A stretch of 19,274 nucleotides of DNA from CAYXEN01 sp964464035. GTDB lineage: Bacteria > Krumholzibacteriota > Krumholzibacteriia > WVZY01. The stretch is from assembly GCA_964464035.1 (NCBI GenBank), contig CAYXEN010000052.1, forward strand, positions 1 to 19,274, given 5' to 3'. The notes beneath the pieces are model-generated. The model was not told the origin of the DNA and did not search any database. It was given only the letters and a program-made list of their open reading frames with translations. The position numbers and the translations under genes are program-made. Every line of letters begins with the position of its first letter. The stretch's first letter is position 1. Shown here piece after piece: positions 1 through 7,800 of this stretch.

Positions 1-115
1 CCGTGCTCGCTTGCGCTGCGCGCGGCGGGGGCCCCGAATCGCCGCCACCCGCTGCATGGGTGCTGTAATCCTCGAAAGACAGTGATTGTATCCGGTTTTC
101 GCCGTAATGCAAGCA
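1..115. other. Window edge, no confident gene
   Basis: This edge segment is very GC-rich in its first 55 bases. Several frames are open. On the minus strand an ATG at 116-114 overlaps the glycosyltransferase stop as TAATG, and another ATG lies at 57-55; both run off the edge. On the plus strand one frame ends with TAA at 66-68. None has a recognisable domain, and the short peptides are Arg- or Pro-rich, so the coding status cannot be decided. A further minus-strand gene of the polysaccharide operon may begin here. Confidence 0.3.
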
Positions 116-119
116 TTAC
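104..119. repeat. Near-perfect palindrome at the glycosyltransferase stop
   Basis: GTAATGC-AA-GCATTAC forms a 7-base inverted repeat around a 2-base centre and contains the TAA stop (118-116) of the upstream minus-strand glycosyltransferase. No T-run follows in either direction, so it is not a classical terminator. It could be a protein-binding palindrome, a weak cruciform or chance. Confidence 0.35.
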
Positions 120-1342
120 CCCGCGAGGGAAGTGTATATGCCGTCGTAGATTTGTACAATGTCGAGCCATTTTCTCTCCCGCAAAGCGTACTCGCGGGCT
201 CGCCCGCCGAGATCGCGGCGCGCCTCGGCGCTGCCGAGGAGCAAGGCCAGCTTGGCTCGCAGGTCGTCCACGTCTCCGGCCCTGAAAAGCAATCCCGCTT
301 CGCCTTCTCCCACTATCTCGCGCAATCCGCCGACATCGCTCGCGATAACCGCCTTGCCCATGGCCATCGCCTCCAGCGGCTTGAGCGGAGTGACCAGGTC
401 GGTGAGCCTGAGCTTCCTGCGTGGATAGACGAGAACGTCCATCAGCGAATAGTAGTCGAGGATCTCCTCGTGAGAAACTCTGCCGGGGAGGATTATGCTC
501 CCGGCGCGGGACGATTCGCCGCGGAGTCGTTCCAGGACCGGCATGAGCTCCCCGTAACCGACGAGGAGGAGACGGGCATCGGGAAAGTCTGCCGCGACGG
601 AGTCCCAGGCTTTGACGAGATCGTCGAGCCCCTCGAACCTGAAGAAGGTGCCGATGAACCCTACTACGATTCTACCTTCCAGGCCGAGTTTCCGAGCCAG
701 GGCTTCATTCCTGTCGGCGGGCTTGAAGTGGTCGGTGTCGACTCCGTTCGGTACGACGTGGACTTTGGCCGTATCCCCGATCCTCGCTCCGATCTCTCCT
801 TGCAAGGGGCGGCAGAGAACGACCACCGCTTCGGCCCGCTTGAGCAGCCATGTTTCGATGATCCTGCTGGCCAGGTATTTCCACGAATGCGTCTGCATGC
901 GGTTCTGGTCGACGGCCGCGTCTTCCCAGAGGGCACGAACCTCGTAGACCAGGGGAATGCCGATCTCCCTGGCCACCCCGCCGGCCGGTATCCCGCAAAG
1001 GGACGGGCTGTGGGCATGTATGATCGTGGGCTTGAACTCCCCGGCGACCTCCAGGATTCTTCGCTTGAAATCCTTCATGAAACGAAGGGCGGCCAGAGCC
1101 TGCGGGATCGAAGGCCGCCTCGTGTCGGACACCGAGGTTCGGTAGTACGTTATCCCCCCGATCTCCTCTTGAGCCGGACTCTCCGGTATTATCTTTTGGT
1201 GGCGGGGAGACGTCACCGCCGCCACTTCCATCCCGAGGGATTTCTGCGCTTCGAGGATGTAATGACTCCGGGAACAATACCCGCTTATGTAGGGGAGTGA
1301 ATAGTTGAGAACGTGGAGAATCCTATGCCGGTTCGTTTTCAT
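116..1342 (-). CDS. GT4 glycosyltransferase, exosortase-associated type
   Basis: This is a retaining family-4 glycosyltransferase (GT-B fold, 408 aa) expected to add a sugar from a nucleotide-sugar donor at the inner face of the membrane. The N-terminal Rossmann half opens with ILHVLNYSLPYISGY (8-22), has a CxSRSHYILEAQ-type segment, and has IHAHSP around 108-113. The C-terminal half carries VPNGVD (198-203), GTFFRFEGLD (231-240) and PLKPLEAMAMGKAVIASD (319-336), with E324 as the expected second Glu of the EX7E motif. The opening and the GTFF-FEGLD segment resemble the glycosyltransferases found beside exosortase A and PEP-CTERM loci; that subfamily call is from memory. No exosortase is in the window. 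Its start overlaps the preceding gene by 20 bases, with AGGGA just upstream of the ATG, so it is the last clear gene of the minus-strand polysaccharide operon. Confidence 0.9.
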   Translation of the reverse strand: MKTNRHRILHVLNYSLPYISGYCSRSHYILEAQKSLGMEVAAVTSPRHQKIIPESPAQEEIGGITYYRTSVSDTRRPSIPQALAALRFMKDFKRRILEVAGEFKPTIIHAHSPSLCGIPAGGVAREIGIPLVYEVRALWEDAAVDQNRMQTHSWKYLASRIIETWLLKRAEAVVVLCRPLQGEIGARIGDTAKVHVVPNGVDTDHFKPADRNEALARKLGLEGRIVVGFIGTFFRFEGLDDLVKAWDSVAADFPDARLLLVGYGELMPVLERLRGESSRAGSIILPGRVSHEEILDYYSLMDVLVYPRRKLRLTDLVTPLKPLEAMAMGKAVIASDVGGLREIVGEGEAGLLFRAGDVDDLRAKLALLLGSAEARRDLGGRAREYALRERKWLDIVQIYDGIYTSLAG

Positions 1343-2516
1343 GAATATCCCTGCCGGCGCTGTTCGACGTCCCGCGCGTAGCTTCGAGCAAGGCGGCGTC
1401 GGCGTAAAGGATCCAGCCCATGTGATAGCTCCTGACCTCTCTCTTGACCTTGTAGAAAGGCGTCATTTCGGGAATGTGGATGTTCACCTGGTCGATGAGC
1501 GAAAGCGCCTTGTTCATCTGGGATATCACCTTGAGCGGCCCCTTGCGCAGGACCGAGCGCCAAATGATGTCGTTTTGCTCGTCGTAGAGGGACTCACCCA
1601 GTTCGTTGTCTCCGCGGAGCCAGAGTATGCCCTTGGCGACCGCGGGCAGGTAGTCCTTCGAGCTCAGGACGCTCAGCTTGGCGAGAGCCATGGGAGCCAT
1701 GCCGTCCTGGTGCACCGAATAGAGCGGAAAGATCTCGGCCATCGTTCCTTTCAATGCATGATACCGCCAGGCCCATCCCCCGTGGGACGTCTGGTGGGAG
1801 ATGATCTTCTCGGCGCATGCTTCCGCCGCCTTGAGCGCCTCGGCGTCACCCGTCAATTCGTAATAGCGGGCGAACGCGAGGATCCCGTAGACCTGTTCCG
1901 CGAAGAAAGACAGGCGCTTGCATCTGGGTTTCTCTCCTCTTTGCTCACGGCGGTTGAAGGAGAACAGGGAAGTCTCCTGATGGAAATTCAAGGAGAGGTC
2001 GAGGTAGGTGTTGCTCAGATATTTCTCCAGCTTCGCGTGCTCCACTCCTTCGGCGCGGCACTCGAGCAGGCCGAGGAGCGTCCATGCGTATTCCATCGAG
2101 TCCACGATCCGCGTCTCCCTGGCCTGGTCCCTTTCGAGCAGGTCGAGGATGTAGCCGAGGAGCTCCCGCGCCCGTTCGGGCGGCAGGCCGTGCCGGATTC
2201 CCTTGGCCGCCACCCAAAGAGCAAGCCCGATGTCCCCCAGGTTGTTGGCGTATCTGTACTCGGCGTGGAGTTCTTCGGCGACGCGTTCGATGTCGACCTG
2301 GCACTCGAGCCCCCGCCCGATCGCTTCCATGATGCCCAAGAGCGCAATGGCGCTGTAGCGGTACGAAGTTCCTTCGTTGATCCAGATCGAATCGTCCAAT
2401 GTGGATCGGAAGGAGAAGAGAGCCTTGTCCTCGTCGAGCATGCAGGGAAGTCTTCTCAGAGCGTGTTCCCTCAGAATCGCATGATAAGACAGGGCGGATT
2501 TCAAGTTCTCGTCCAT
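1323..2516 (-). CDS. Unrecognised protein, probable alpha/alpha-toroid fold
   Basis: I do not recognise a family for this 397-residue protein. It has no signal peptide or membrane helix, so it should be cytoplasmic. It is mostly amphipathic helices spaced as in helical toroids (for example around 52-70, 94-108, 114-130, 139-153, 204-222, 226-240, 272-285). Two well-ordered aromatic/charged segments look like an active-site or ligand face: GGWAWRYH (246-253) and PLYSVHQDGMAPMAL (264-278). Such folds occur in uronyl C5-epimerases, polysaccharide lyases and six-hairpin glycosidases; a role in processing the locus glycan or its lipid-linked intermediate is inference. The ATG is supported by GGAGGG (2524-2529) seven bases upstream. 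It starts three bases after the methyltransferase stop and overlaps the next glycosyltransferase by 20 bases, so it is tightly coupled to both. Confidence 0.8.
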   Translation of the reverse strand: MDENLKSALSYHAILREHALRRLPCMLDEDKALFSFRSTLDDSIWINEGTSYRYSAIALLGIMEAIGRGLECQVDIERVAEELHAEYRYANNLGDIGLALWVAAKGIRHGLPPERARELLGYILDLLERDQARETRIVDSMEYAWTLLGLLECRAEGVEHAKLEKYLSNTYLDLSLNFHQETSLFSFNRREQRGEKPRCKRLSFFAEQVYGILAFARYYELTGDAEALKAAEACAEKIISHQTSHGGWAWRYHALKGTMAEIFPLYSVHQDGMAPMALAKLSVLSSKDYLPAVAKGILWLRGDNELGESLYDEQNDIIWRSVLRKGPLKVISQMNKALSLIDQVNIHIPEMTPFYKVKREVRSYHMGWILYADAALLEATRGTSNSAGRDIHENEPA

Positions 2517-2519
2517 CGC

Positions 2520-3299
2520 TCAACCCTCCGGAATCTTCCTGAGCTTCAAGAGGACATAACGGCCGTAGATATCGTCGGTATCCATGTATTCGTATATGCC
2601 TCCGAATCTCAACAGTGTCATTATGAAGGCCGTATAAGCTCTTATCGGAAGCGGAGTGTGTTTCCTTTTGAGCATTTTGAATGCCACCGTCTCGTCGAAG
2701 ACCTGCGGGTTGGTTTTTCCGTCATAATGACTCCTGTATAGAAGTTTTTTCATTCGATACCAGAGATTGCGGTTGATGAAATCGAACCAGGCAGTGTATT
2801 CCGCCGCTTTGATCTCCTCGCAGGCGAGTCCTCCCTCGGAGACGGCCCGCCTGAGTTCGTCGGTGCTCTTGAAATTGGTCACTCCCTCCATCTCGTCGTC
2901 CAGCTCGTTCGGAAAAGCGATGAAGGCCGCGCCGGACGGCTTCAGGAGTTTCGCGGTGAAGGAGAAGAGGCTCGAGGGCGGTCGAATGTAGTTGAGGGTA
3001 TCCACGCTGTAGACCGTATCGATCGATCCGACGAACTCGGGCGGCGGATCGTCCCTTGTCACGTCGGCCTTTACGAAGACGACGTTCCCCCGGGTGGATC
3101 CGTATGCTTCGAGTGTCTCGATCAGGTCCGCGGCCCGGTCGAAGCCCACGACGCCGGCCACTTCCGAAGCCAGCTTCAGACAACTGTAGCCGGTGCCGAC
3201 GCCTATCTCGGCTATGCGATGTTGCGGGGAGAGGGAAATATTTTCCGTGATGAGGTCGTGCTTGTAAGTGAGACCCGCGTAGGGAAGGCCATGTCGCAA
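2520..3299 (-). CDS. Class I SAM-dependent methyltransferase
   Basis: This is a 259-residue class I methyltransferase. The glycine-rich SAM loop is IAEIGVGTGYS (29-39). An acidic strand VVGFDRA (50-56) follows, then an IDTVYSVDTLNYI segment (93-105) corresponding to post-motif II, and LLKPSGAAFIAF (118-129) like the usual LKPGG motif. The acceptor is unknown; the setting suggests a sugar or lipid-linked glycan. The C-terminal 100 residues are basic and aromatic (NRNLWYRMKKLLYRSHY) and could lie on the membrane. The start is TTG at 3299-3297, chosen because GGAGG (3311-3307) lies seven bases before it and no ATG sits upstream of the fold. It follows the heparinase-like gene by four bases and precedes the toroid-like gene by three. 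Confidence 0.85.
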   Translation of the reverse strand: MRHGLPYAGLTYKHDLITENISLSPQHRIAEIGVGTGYSCLKLASEVAGVVGFDRAADLIETLEAYGSTRGNVVFVKADVTRDDPPPEFVGSIDTVYSVDTLNYIRPPSSLFSFTAKLLKPSGAAFIAFPNELDDEMEGVTNFKSTDELRRAVSEGGLACEEIKAAEYTAWFDFINRNLWYRMKKLLYRSHYDGKTNPQVFDETVAFKMLKRKHTPLPIRAYTAFIMTLLRFGGIYEYMDTDDIYGRYVLLKLRKIPEG

Positions 3300-3303
3300 A
3301 AAG

Positions 3304-5646
3304 CTACCTCCGTACGTCGGCTACACGGGCGGCCTTGCGGAACTCCATCCTGTGCCGGCCGTTCAACTCGATCTCGAATCCCAGGACCGTGTTCTTCGAG
3401 CTTCGACCCGAGTACACGAGTTCGCCGTCCTTGAAGACGTCGAATGGTTCCCCGGGAACCAGGTCGAAGAGGAGGAACTTGTAGAGGCCCGTCCCCCCGA
3501 TCTTGAAATCCCCGCCGTCGAGGGTTTGTTCGGTCCTCGAGAACATGGTCACCCTGCCGGCCACCTTCGCGCCCACGACGTTGGTGCCGTCCACTCGCTC
3601 CGCTACGGGCATGGAAGGAGTTCCCGCGAAGGTCGGGTAGAGGACGTGCAGGAACAGGTCGTCGTTCTGCGGCGTCGTGGGAAGCACTTCCATCCTTCCC
3701 CAGCCGTAGCAGCATTCGTCGACGTACTCGTGGTTGGCCCCGAACACCCACGAATCGTACGTGAGCTCTCCGCCGATCTTCCTGATCTTGGGATTCAAGG
3801 GGAGGAGAGTCTTGCAGAACAATTTGCCTCCCCCGTTCTCGACGCTCACCAGATCGGCCCCGGTGTACTCCCAGATGCCGGGGGCTGTCTGGGTCTCGGA
3901 GCCGTTCAGTACGACCGGTTCCTTGAGGAAATGCAGAAGCCAGTACTTCTGCCAGTCGGGGTTCGTGGAGCTTATGCGATCGAAGACGACGACGAACTCG
4001 TCTCCCCCCTGGGAGAGGGGGCGGAGGTAGACGAGCTGACGGGTGAAATTCGTGACCCGCCATTGGGGATAAGCCTTGGTCGCGTCGCCCATCGTATAAG
4101 TGTATTCCGTCGTGTGCTCGAAACGCGGAGTGGAACCGCAATCGAAGTTGATCCTGTACTTGTTGTAAGCCCATTGCCCCCAATCCATGCCGGTGCTGTT
4201 GAAAGGCACCCACACTCCGACCAGGGATCCGGACTGCGTGTATATGGACATCGCCCTTTGGCCGCCGTCGTTCACGGCCGGCTTGTATTGCCAGGTATGC
4301 TCCCAGGTGGCGGTTTCATTGGGGTCGTAGACCAGGATCGAGTTGTGGGCGATGGTGCGCTTGTAATAGTTGATGACGTGATCTTCGTAGTCTCCCATGC
4401 CGTCGTATGTGCCCGAGTCTATCGCAAGGCCGTTCCGCTTGTGGATCACGAAACTGTTCTTGTCGAGGTGCTGGTGATACTCGAGGTGGGGACCGCCTCC
4501 CTGAAAATGAATGAGGGTTCCGTCCGCGGTCCAGTCGCCTTTCATGACGACCGTCCCCGTGCCCTCCGCGTAACACGCGAGAGGCGCCTGGTCCAGCGGG
4601 AGTGAATCCTGACTCGGGTTGTAGAAGAGAAAATCCCACATGCTCATCCAGTCCTCGGCCATCTTGTCGGCGGGAGGACGGCTCACCCAGGCCTGGGCGT
4701 ATTTCGCGTAGTCCGTATTGGAAAGGGCCTCGATGGTTATGAGCCTGCCTATCCTGGCGTACTGCCAGGGCCCGATACCCTGCCTCCCGTCGCCAGTGGG
4801 GATGTGTCCGTGATAGTATTTCCCATAATAGTCCCACGCCCTGGGGTACATCGAGAGAAGCTCGTAGAGAAGACGGTCGTGAACGAAGTCGATGCTTCGG
4901 AAGAGATCCTCTCCCGTGGCGCTCTTGACGGCCGCCATCCAGCGGACGAGCCTCGACGTTATCTCCATCGCGTAGCCGTTCTCCTCGGCCCAGCCTCCTC
5001 CCTTGCCCGTGAACTCGAGAGCGGGCTTGGTGAATCCCCAGCGGTAGTTGCGTATGTAGTCGATGAGTTCCTGGGCGCGCGGGTTGTCCCCGTACGTGGC
5101 GTAACCTGAGATCCCCGTTATCATCATTATGTCGTAATTGTAGTTCATCCAGGCGAACTCGTACCATTCGGCCATGTCGTCGTAGGCCTGGTTGACGAAA
5201 TCTATGATCTGTTGTTTCTGTTGGGGGGTGAGCACGTCGTAGAGCCAATCGAAGGTGACGGCCACTCCGGTGACTGACACCTTGTAGTTGTCCAGATCCT
5301 GTGGTACGCCCCTGCCCACTACCGTCAGGGCTTTCTGAATGGCGAGGTCGGCGTAGGTTTGCGCCCGCGTCGGATCGGTGTCGCGGAGGCAGAGGTAAGC
5401 CAGGCTCGCGCTCATCGCAAGCGTCGTTTCGCGGTACCAGGTGTACGAGTTGTCGAGGTGAAAGAGCAATCTCTTCCATTGGGGAGTGCCCGCCTGGGCC
5501 CGGGCTTTCAATACGGCGAGTTTCTGGGGAGTCAACCATATGCGCGGGTGGTAGGAGACGACCGGCATCTGAGCCCTGGCGCCCGCCGGAAAAAGAACCA
5601 GAAGTATCAGAATCAGGAAACGCTTGGCGGTGATACGATTCGACAT
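3304..5646 (-). CDS. Secreted heparinase II/III-family protein
   Basis: This 780-residue protein resembles heparinase II/III-type polysaccharide lyases, which cleave uronic-acid-containing glycans by beta-elimination. It begins with a signal peptide (basic MSNRITAKR, hydrophobic 10-20, likely cut after ARA at residue 25). Residues about 30-345 form a helical toroid with many W/Y residues and NYNYDIMM (168-175). The beta-rich half begins near 358 with EGTGTVVMKGDW. It then has PHLEYHQHLDKNSF (386-399), with H387, H391, H393 and D395 in the conserved His-rich heparinase segment, and IDSGTYDG (409-416). Residues 520-780 look like beta-sandwich. It probably acts in the periplasm or outside the cell on the polymer made by this locus, for turnover, length control or release. 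The exact substrate cannot be read. ATG 5646 has GGAGAG four bases upstream, and a promoter candidate lies at 5696-5724. Confidence 0.85.
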   Translation of the reverse strand: MSNRITAKRFLILILLVLFPAGARAQMPVVSYHPRIWLTPQKLAVLKARAQAGTPQWKRLLFHLDNSYTWYRETTLAMSASLAYLCLRDTDPTRAQTYADLAIQKALTVVGRGVPQDLDNYKVSVTGVAVTFDWLYDVLTPQQKQQIIDFVNQAYDDMAEWYEFAWMNYNYDIMMITGISGYATYGDNPRAQELIDYIRNYRWGFTKPALEFTGKGGGWAEENGYAMEITSRLVRWMAAVKSATGEDLFRSIDFVHDRLLYELLSMYPRAWDYYGKYYHGHIPTGDGRQGIGPWQYARIGRLITIEALSNTDYAKYAQAWVSRPPADKMAEDWMSMWDFLFYNPSQDSLPLDQAPLACYAEGTGTVVMKGDWTADGTLIHFQGGGPHLEYHQHLDKNSFVIHKRNGLAIDSGTYDGMGDYEDHVINYYKRTIAHNSILVYDPNETATWEHTWQYKPAVNDGGQRAMSIYTQSGSLVGVWVPFNSTGMDWGQWAYNKYRINFDCGSTPRFEHTTEYTYTMGDATKAYPQWRVTNFTRQLVYLRPLSQGGDEFVVVFDRISSTNPDWQKYWLLHFLKEPVVLNGSETQTAPGIWEYTGADLVSVENGGGKLFCKTLLPLNPKIRKIGGELTYDSWVFGANHEYVDECCYGWGRMEVLPTTPQNDDLFLHVLYPTFAGTPSMPVAERVDGTNVVGAKVAGRVTMFSRTEQTLDGGDFKIGGTGLYKFLLFDLVPGEPFDVFKDGELVYSGRSSKNTVLGFEIELNGRHRMEFRKAARVADVRR
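3307..3311 (-). promoter_or_regulatory. Shine-Dalgarno site deciding a TTG start
   Basis: On the minus strand GGAGG is followed by TAGCTTT and then TTG (3299-3297). The TAG in the spacer is the stop codon of the upstream heparinase-like gene, so termination and reinitiation occur within about 10 bases. Confidence 0.7.
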
Positions 5647-5695
5647 GGAACTCTCCGTGGGTTTCGCCCGATCAGCCGGTTCACTTCACCGGGAG

Positions 5696-5724
5696 ATGAT
5701 AACTCAACGAGTCCCGATGAGCAA
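5696..5724 (-). promoter_or_regulatory. Possible sigma70-type promoter for the heparinase-like gene
   Basis: On the minus strand TTGCTC (5724-5719), a 17-base spacer and TATCAT (5701-5696, five of six to TATAAT) lie about 50 bases before the heparinase-like start. The -35 match is only three of six. It falls in the single sizeable gap of the minus-strand cluster, so a second transcription unit may begin here. Confidence 0.35.
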
Positions 5725-5735
5725 TTCCTGTTCCA

Positions 5736-5765
5736 GGCCGCCCGGGTGAAAACCCCGAACCGGCC
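5736..5765 (-). terminator. GC-rich hairpin after the methyltransferase gene
   Basis: GGCCG (5736-5740) pairs with CGGCC (5761-5765), and inside it CGGG (5743-5746) pairs with CCCG (5754-5757), with a 2x3 internal loop and a 7-base apical loop. It begins seven bases past the minus-strand stop codon. No U-tract follows in the minus direction, so it may be a weak or factor-assisted terminator, or an mRNA-stabilising stem separating the upper three genes from the lower four. Confidence 0.35.
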
Positions 5766-5771
5766 GCGCTT

Positions 5772-6581
5772 TTACTTGATAAATTCCATGATAGCGAGCC
5801 TGCCGAAGCGTCTCAAGGGGGGTATGGCTCCCAGCAGAGCGACGTCGATCCGGTTTATCATTCCGTACAGGCGCCCGGTTCCCACGACCCTCTCCAGGCG
5901 GGAGAACAACTGTACCTCCCTGACGTTGAACGACGTGAACGGCCGGGCGAAACTCTCGATCTGCTCAGGGGTGACGGGTTCCTCGTCAGGTGTGATCCTG
6001 TTTTCCTTGATGAACGTTTTCACTAGCCGGCTCTGCCTCAAAGCCTGGAACGAGCGGCTCAGGGCGATCGGCTCCTCGAAGACCGCCCGGCCTCCCGGCT
6101 TGAGCACACGGTGAATCTCACCGGCGGACAGAGCGATGTCGACGTGGTGGAGAACTCCTTTTCCGAAGACCAGGTCGAAGTGTTCCGATGGAAAGGGAAG
6201 AGAATGGATCGACGCCCGAACGAACCTCACTCTGTCGGAGACTCCATTCACCCTGGCTCGTTCCGAGGCGATGCGCGTGAGCGTTTCCGATATGTCCACG
6301 CCGGTCACGCGCGCTCCCAGGAGCCCGAGAATGGTCGAGAACTCGCCGTCTCCGCATCCGCAGTCGAGGACCGAGGCTCCCACGACGTTTCCCACTATCT
6401 TGAAGAGCAGGTCGACCGGGAGTTTCTTTGCCACATAAGGATTGCGGTAGCGTTCGATGGTCCAGGATCCGATGCACAGTTCCTCGTCCGAGGGCCTCTC
6501 CGAGCCGAGAGCCTTTTCGTAGGCTTCGATCTCCTGCCTCTCCCTCCTGTCCGTATCCGTTCGTGCATTCCTATCGTTCAC
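5772..6581 (-). CDS. Class I SAM methyltransferase (type-11-like)
   Basis: This is a 269-residue methyltransferase. The SAM-binding loop is VLDCGCGDGEF (71-81), the acidic strand end is GVDIS (94-98), and an ADIHSLPF-like segment is RASIHSLPF (122-130). Then come FDLVFGKGVLHHV (135-147) and LKPGGRAVFEEP (160-171). These are the ordered motifs of small-molecule methyltransferases of the UbiE/type-11 kind; the substrate is unknown and, from context, could be a sugar of the exported glycan. Residues 1-60 form a charged helical extension. The start is GTG at 6581-6579, six bases after GAGGTGG, because no ATG lies before the fold. It overlaps the end of the upstream glycosyltransferase by 11 bases, indicating translational coupling. 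Confidence 0.85.
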   Translation of the reverse strand: MNDRNARTDTDRRERQEIEAYEKALGSERPSDEELCIGSWTIERYRNPYVAKKLPVDLLFKIVGNVVGASVLDCGCGDGEFSTILGLLGARVTGVDISETLTRIASERARVNGVSDRVRFVRASIHSLPFPSEHFDLVFGKGVLHHVDIALSAGEIHRVLKPGGRAVFEEPIALSRSFQALRQSRLVKTFIKENRITPDEEPVTPEQIESFARPFTSFNVREVQLFSRLERVVGTGRLYGMINRIDVALLGAIPPLRRFGRLAIMEFIK

Positions 6582-7800
6582 CTTCGGCCACCTCTTCTAT
6601 TATGCGATAAGTCTCTCTTGCGACGTCGGTCCAACTCCTCATGTTCGTCTCCGCTATGTAATCACGGTCCCACGTGCGTTCGAAAAAGGCTTCTATCGCC
6701 GTGGCCATGGCCGCCGGGTCGTCCGGCTCGACCAAGAGACCGTTTCGCCCGTGCTCGACGAGTTCGGGAACCCCTCCGACCTTCGATGCGATCACCGGCG
6801 TCCCGCACGCGAGGGCTTCGAGCACCACGTTCGGGCAGCCCTCGTTGCGGCTGGGAAGGCACAGTGCGTCCGCGGCGTTCATGTACATCGGGACGAGTTC
6901 GTGGGGAATCGAGCCGAGGAAGGACGTTTCGCCGGAAAGGCCGAGCTTCGCCGCCCGGGCTGCGAAAAGCCCGGTGTGGCTCCCCGTTCCCGCAAGGAGG
7001 GCCAGGGGCCGCTCTTCCTCTCCTAGCAGGGAGAGGGCGTCGAGGAGGACGTCGAGCCCTTTCACCGGGTCCATGGTTCCTATATAGAGGAGAATCCTTC
7101 TTCCCGGAGGCAACCCGAGCTCGCCCCTGCATTCCACCATTGAACGCCGGGCGAAGACGGATCTGTTCACTCCGTTCAATACGACGCGGCACTTGCTTTC
7201 TTCGGCTCCGAGCTCGAGGGCCTTTCTTCGGAGTGAGTCGCTCACGGTCACGACGCGGGCGGCGCCTTCCAGTGTCGCGGTGATGCGCTTGCGAAGCGCG
7301 CGGCTTTGCGGCATCAGGTTGAGATCGGATCCGAGTGCGACCACGATGTAGGGCAGGTCGATCTCCGCGGCGAGGCGATGGACGGCGTAGCCGTCGGGGT
7401 AGACCCAGTAGCAGAGGATCACGTCGAAGCTTTCGCCGGCGAAGTCTCTTCTGATCGATCGCTTGAGCGCGCGGCTCTCCAGGTATCCGTTCAGTCGCCT
7501 TCCCACCACCGGAACGGTGAGAAACGTGGGATACGAGGGCGAGAACTCCATGAGCCGCCCCGGGCGCTTCCCGCCTTCCGACGGTGATCGCTCCTTGCGG
7601 ATGCCGTCGCGGAGCCTCTCGATCCAGGGTACCGGCGAAATGATCCCGACGTCGGCGAGGCGCGACAGCCCGGCGACGGAATGGTAATTGAAGACTCCGT
7701 TCAGGGGAGCCCGGGGGCGCGGAAAGAGACTCGTCACGACGAGCACCTTGAGCCTGGCGGGATCAGGATCGCTTAGCACATTCACGATAGAGGGTTTCAT
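6571..7800 (-). CDS. GT4 glycosyltransferase
   Basis: This is a 409-residue GT-B, family-4 retaining glycosyltransferase. It has LKVLVVTSLFPRPRAPLNGVF (17-37), the usual donor-glycan opening with a flexible Gly/Asn turn; VLNGVNRSVF (207-216); GTMDPVKGLDVLLDAL (241-256), the phosphate-binding turn; and SRNEGCPNVVLEALACGTP (318-336), with E320 and E328 as the EX7E pair. It probably transfers one sugar during repeat-unit assembly in the cytoplasm; donor and acceptor are unknown. ATG 7800 gives the longest frame, but GGAG sits only one base before it. In-frame GTG codons shortly downstream are alternatives, though none has a better ribosome site. It overlaps the upstream glycosyltransferase by 38 bases and the downstream methyltransferase by 11. 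Confidence 0.9.
   Translation of the reverse strand: MKPSIVNVLSDPDPARLKVLVVTSLFPRPRAPLNGVFNYHSVAGLSRLADVGIISPVPWIERLRDGIRKERSPSEGGKRPGRLMEFSPSYPTFLTVPVVGRRLNGYLESRALKRSIRRDFAGESFDVILCYWVYPDGYAVHRLAAEIDLPYIVVALGSDLNLMPQSRALRKRITATLEGAARVVTVSDSLRRKALELGAEESKCRVVLNGVNRSVFARRSMVECRGELGLPPGRRILLYIGTMDPVKGLDVLLDALSLLGEEERPLALLAGTGSHTGLFAARAAKLGLSGETSFLGSIPHELVPMYMNAADALCLPSRNEGCPNVVLEALACGTPVIASKVGGVPELVEHGRNGLLVEPDDPAAMATAIEAFFERTWDRDYIAETNMRSWTDVARETYRIIEEVAEGER

Noticed and set aside
86..1300. Long open frame on the plus strand opposite the GT4 gene
   Set aside because: It is antisense to a clear glycosyltransferase, has no domain, and arises from GC-rich codon bias.
1305..2741. 478-codon plus-strand open frame opposite the toroid-like gene
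   Set aside because: It has no recognisable motif. The minus-strand frame has a good ribosome site, tight coupling with neighbours and protein-like periodicity.
3352..4605. 417-codon plus-strand open frame opposite the heparinase-like gene
   Set aside because: It is antisense to a signal-peptide protein with family motifs, and its Val/Asp/Glu-rich composition is typical of an antisense shadow.
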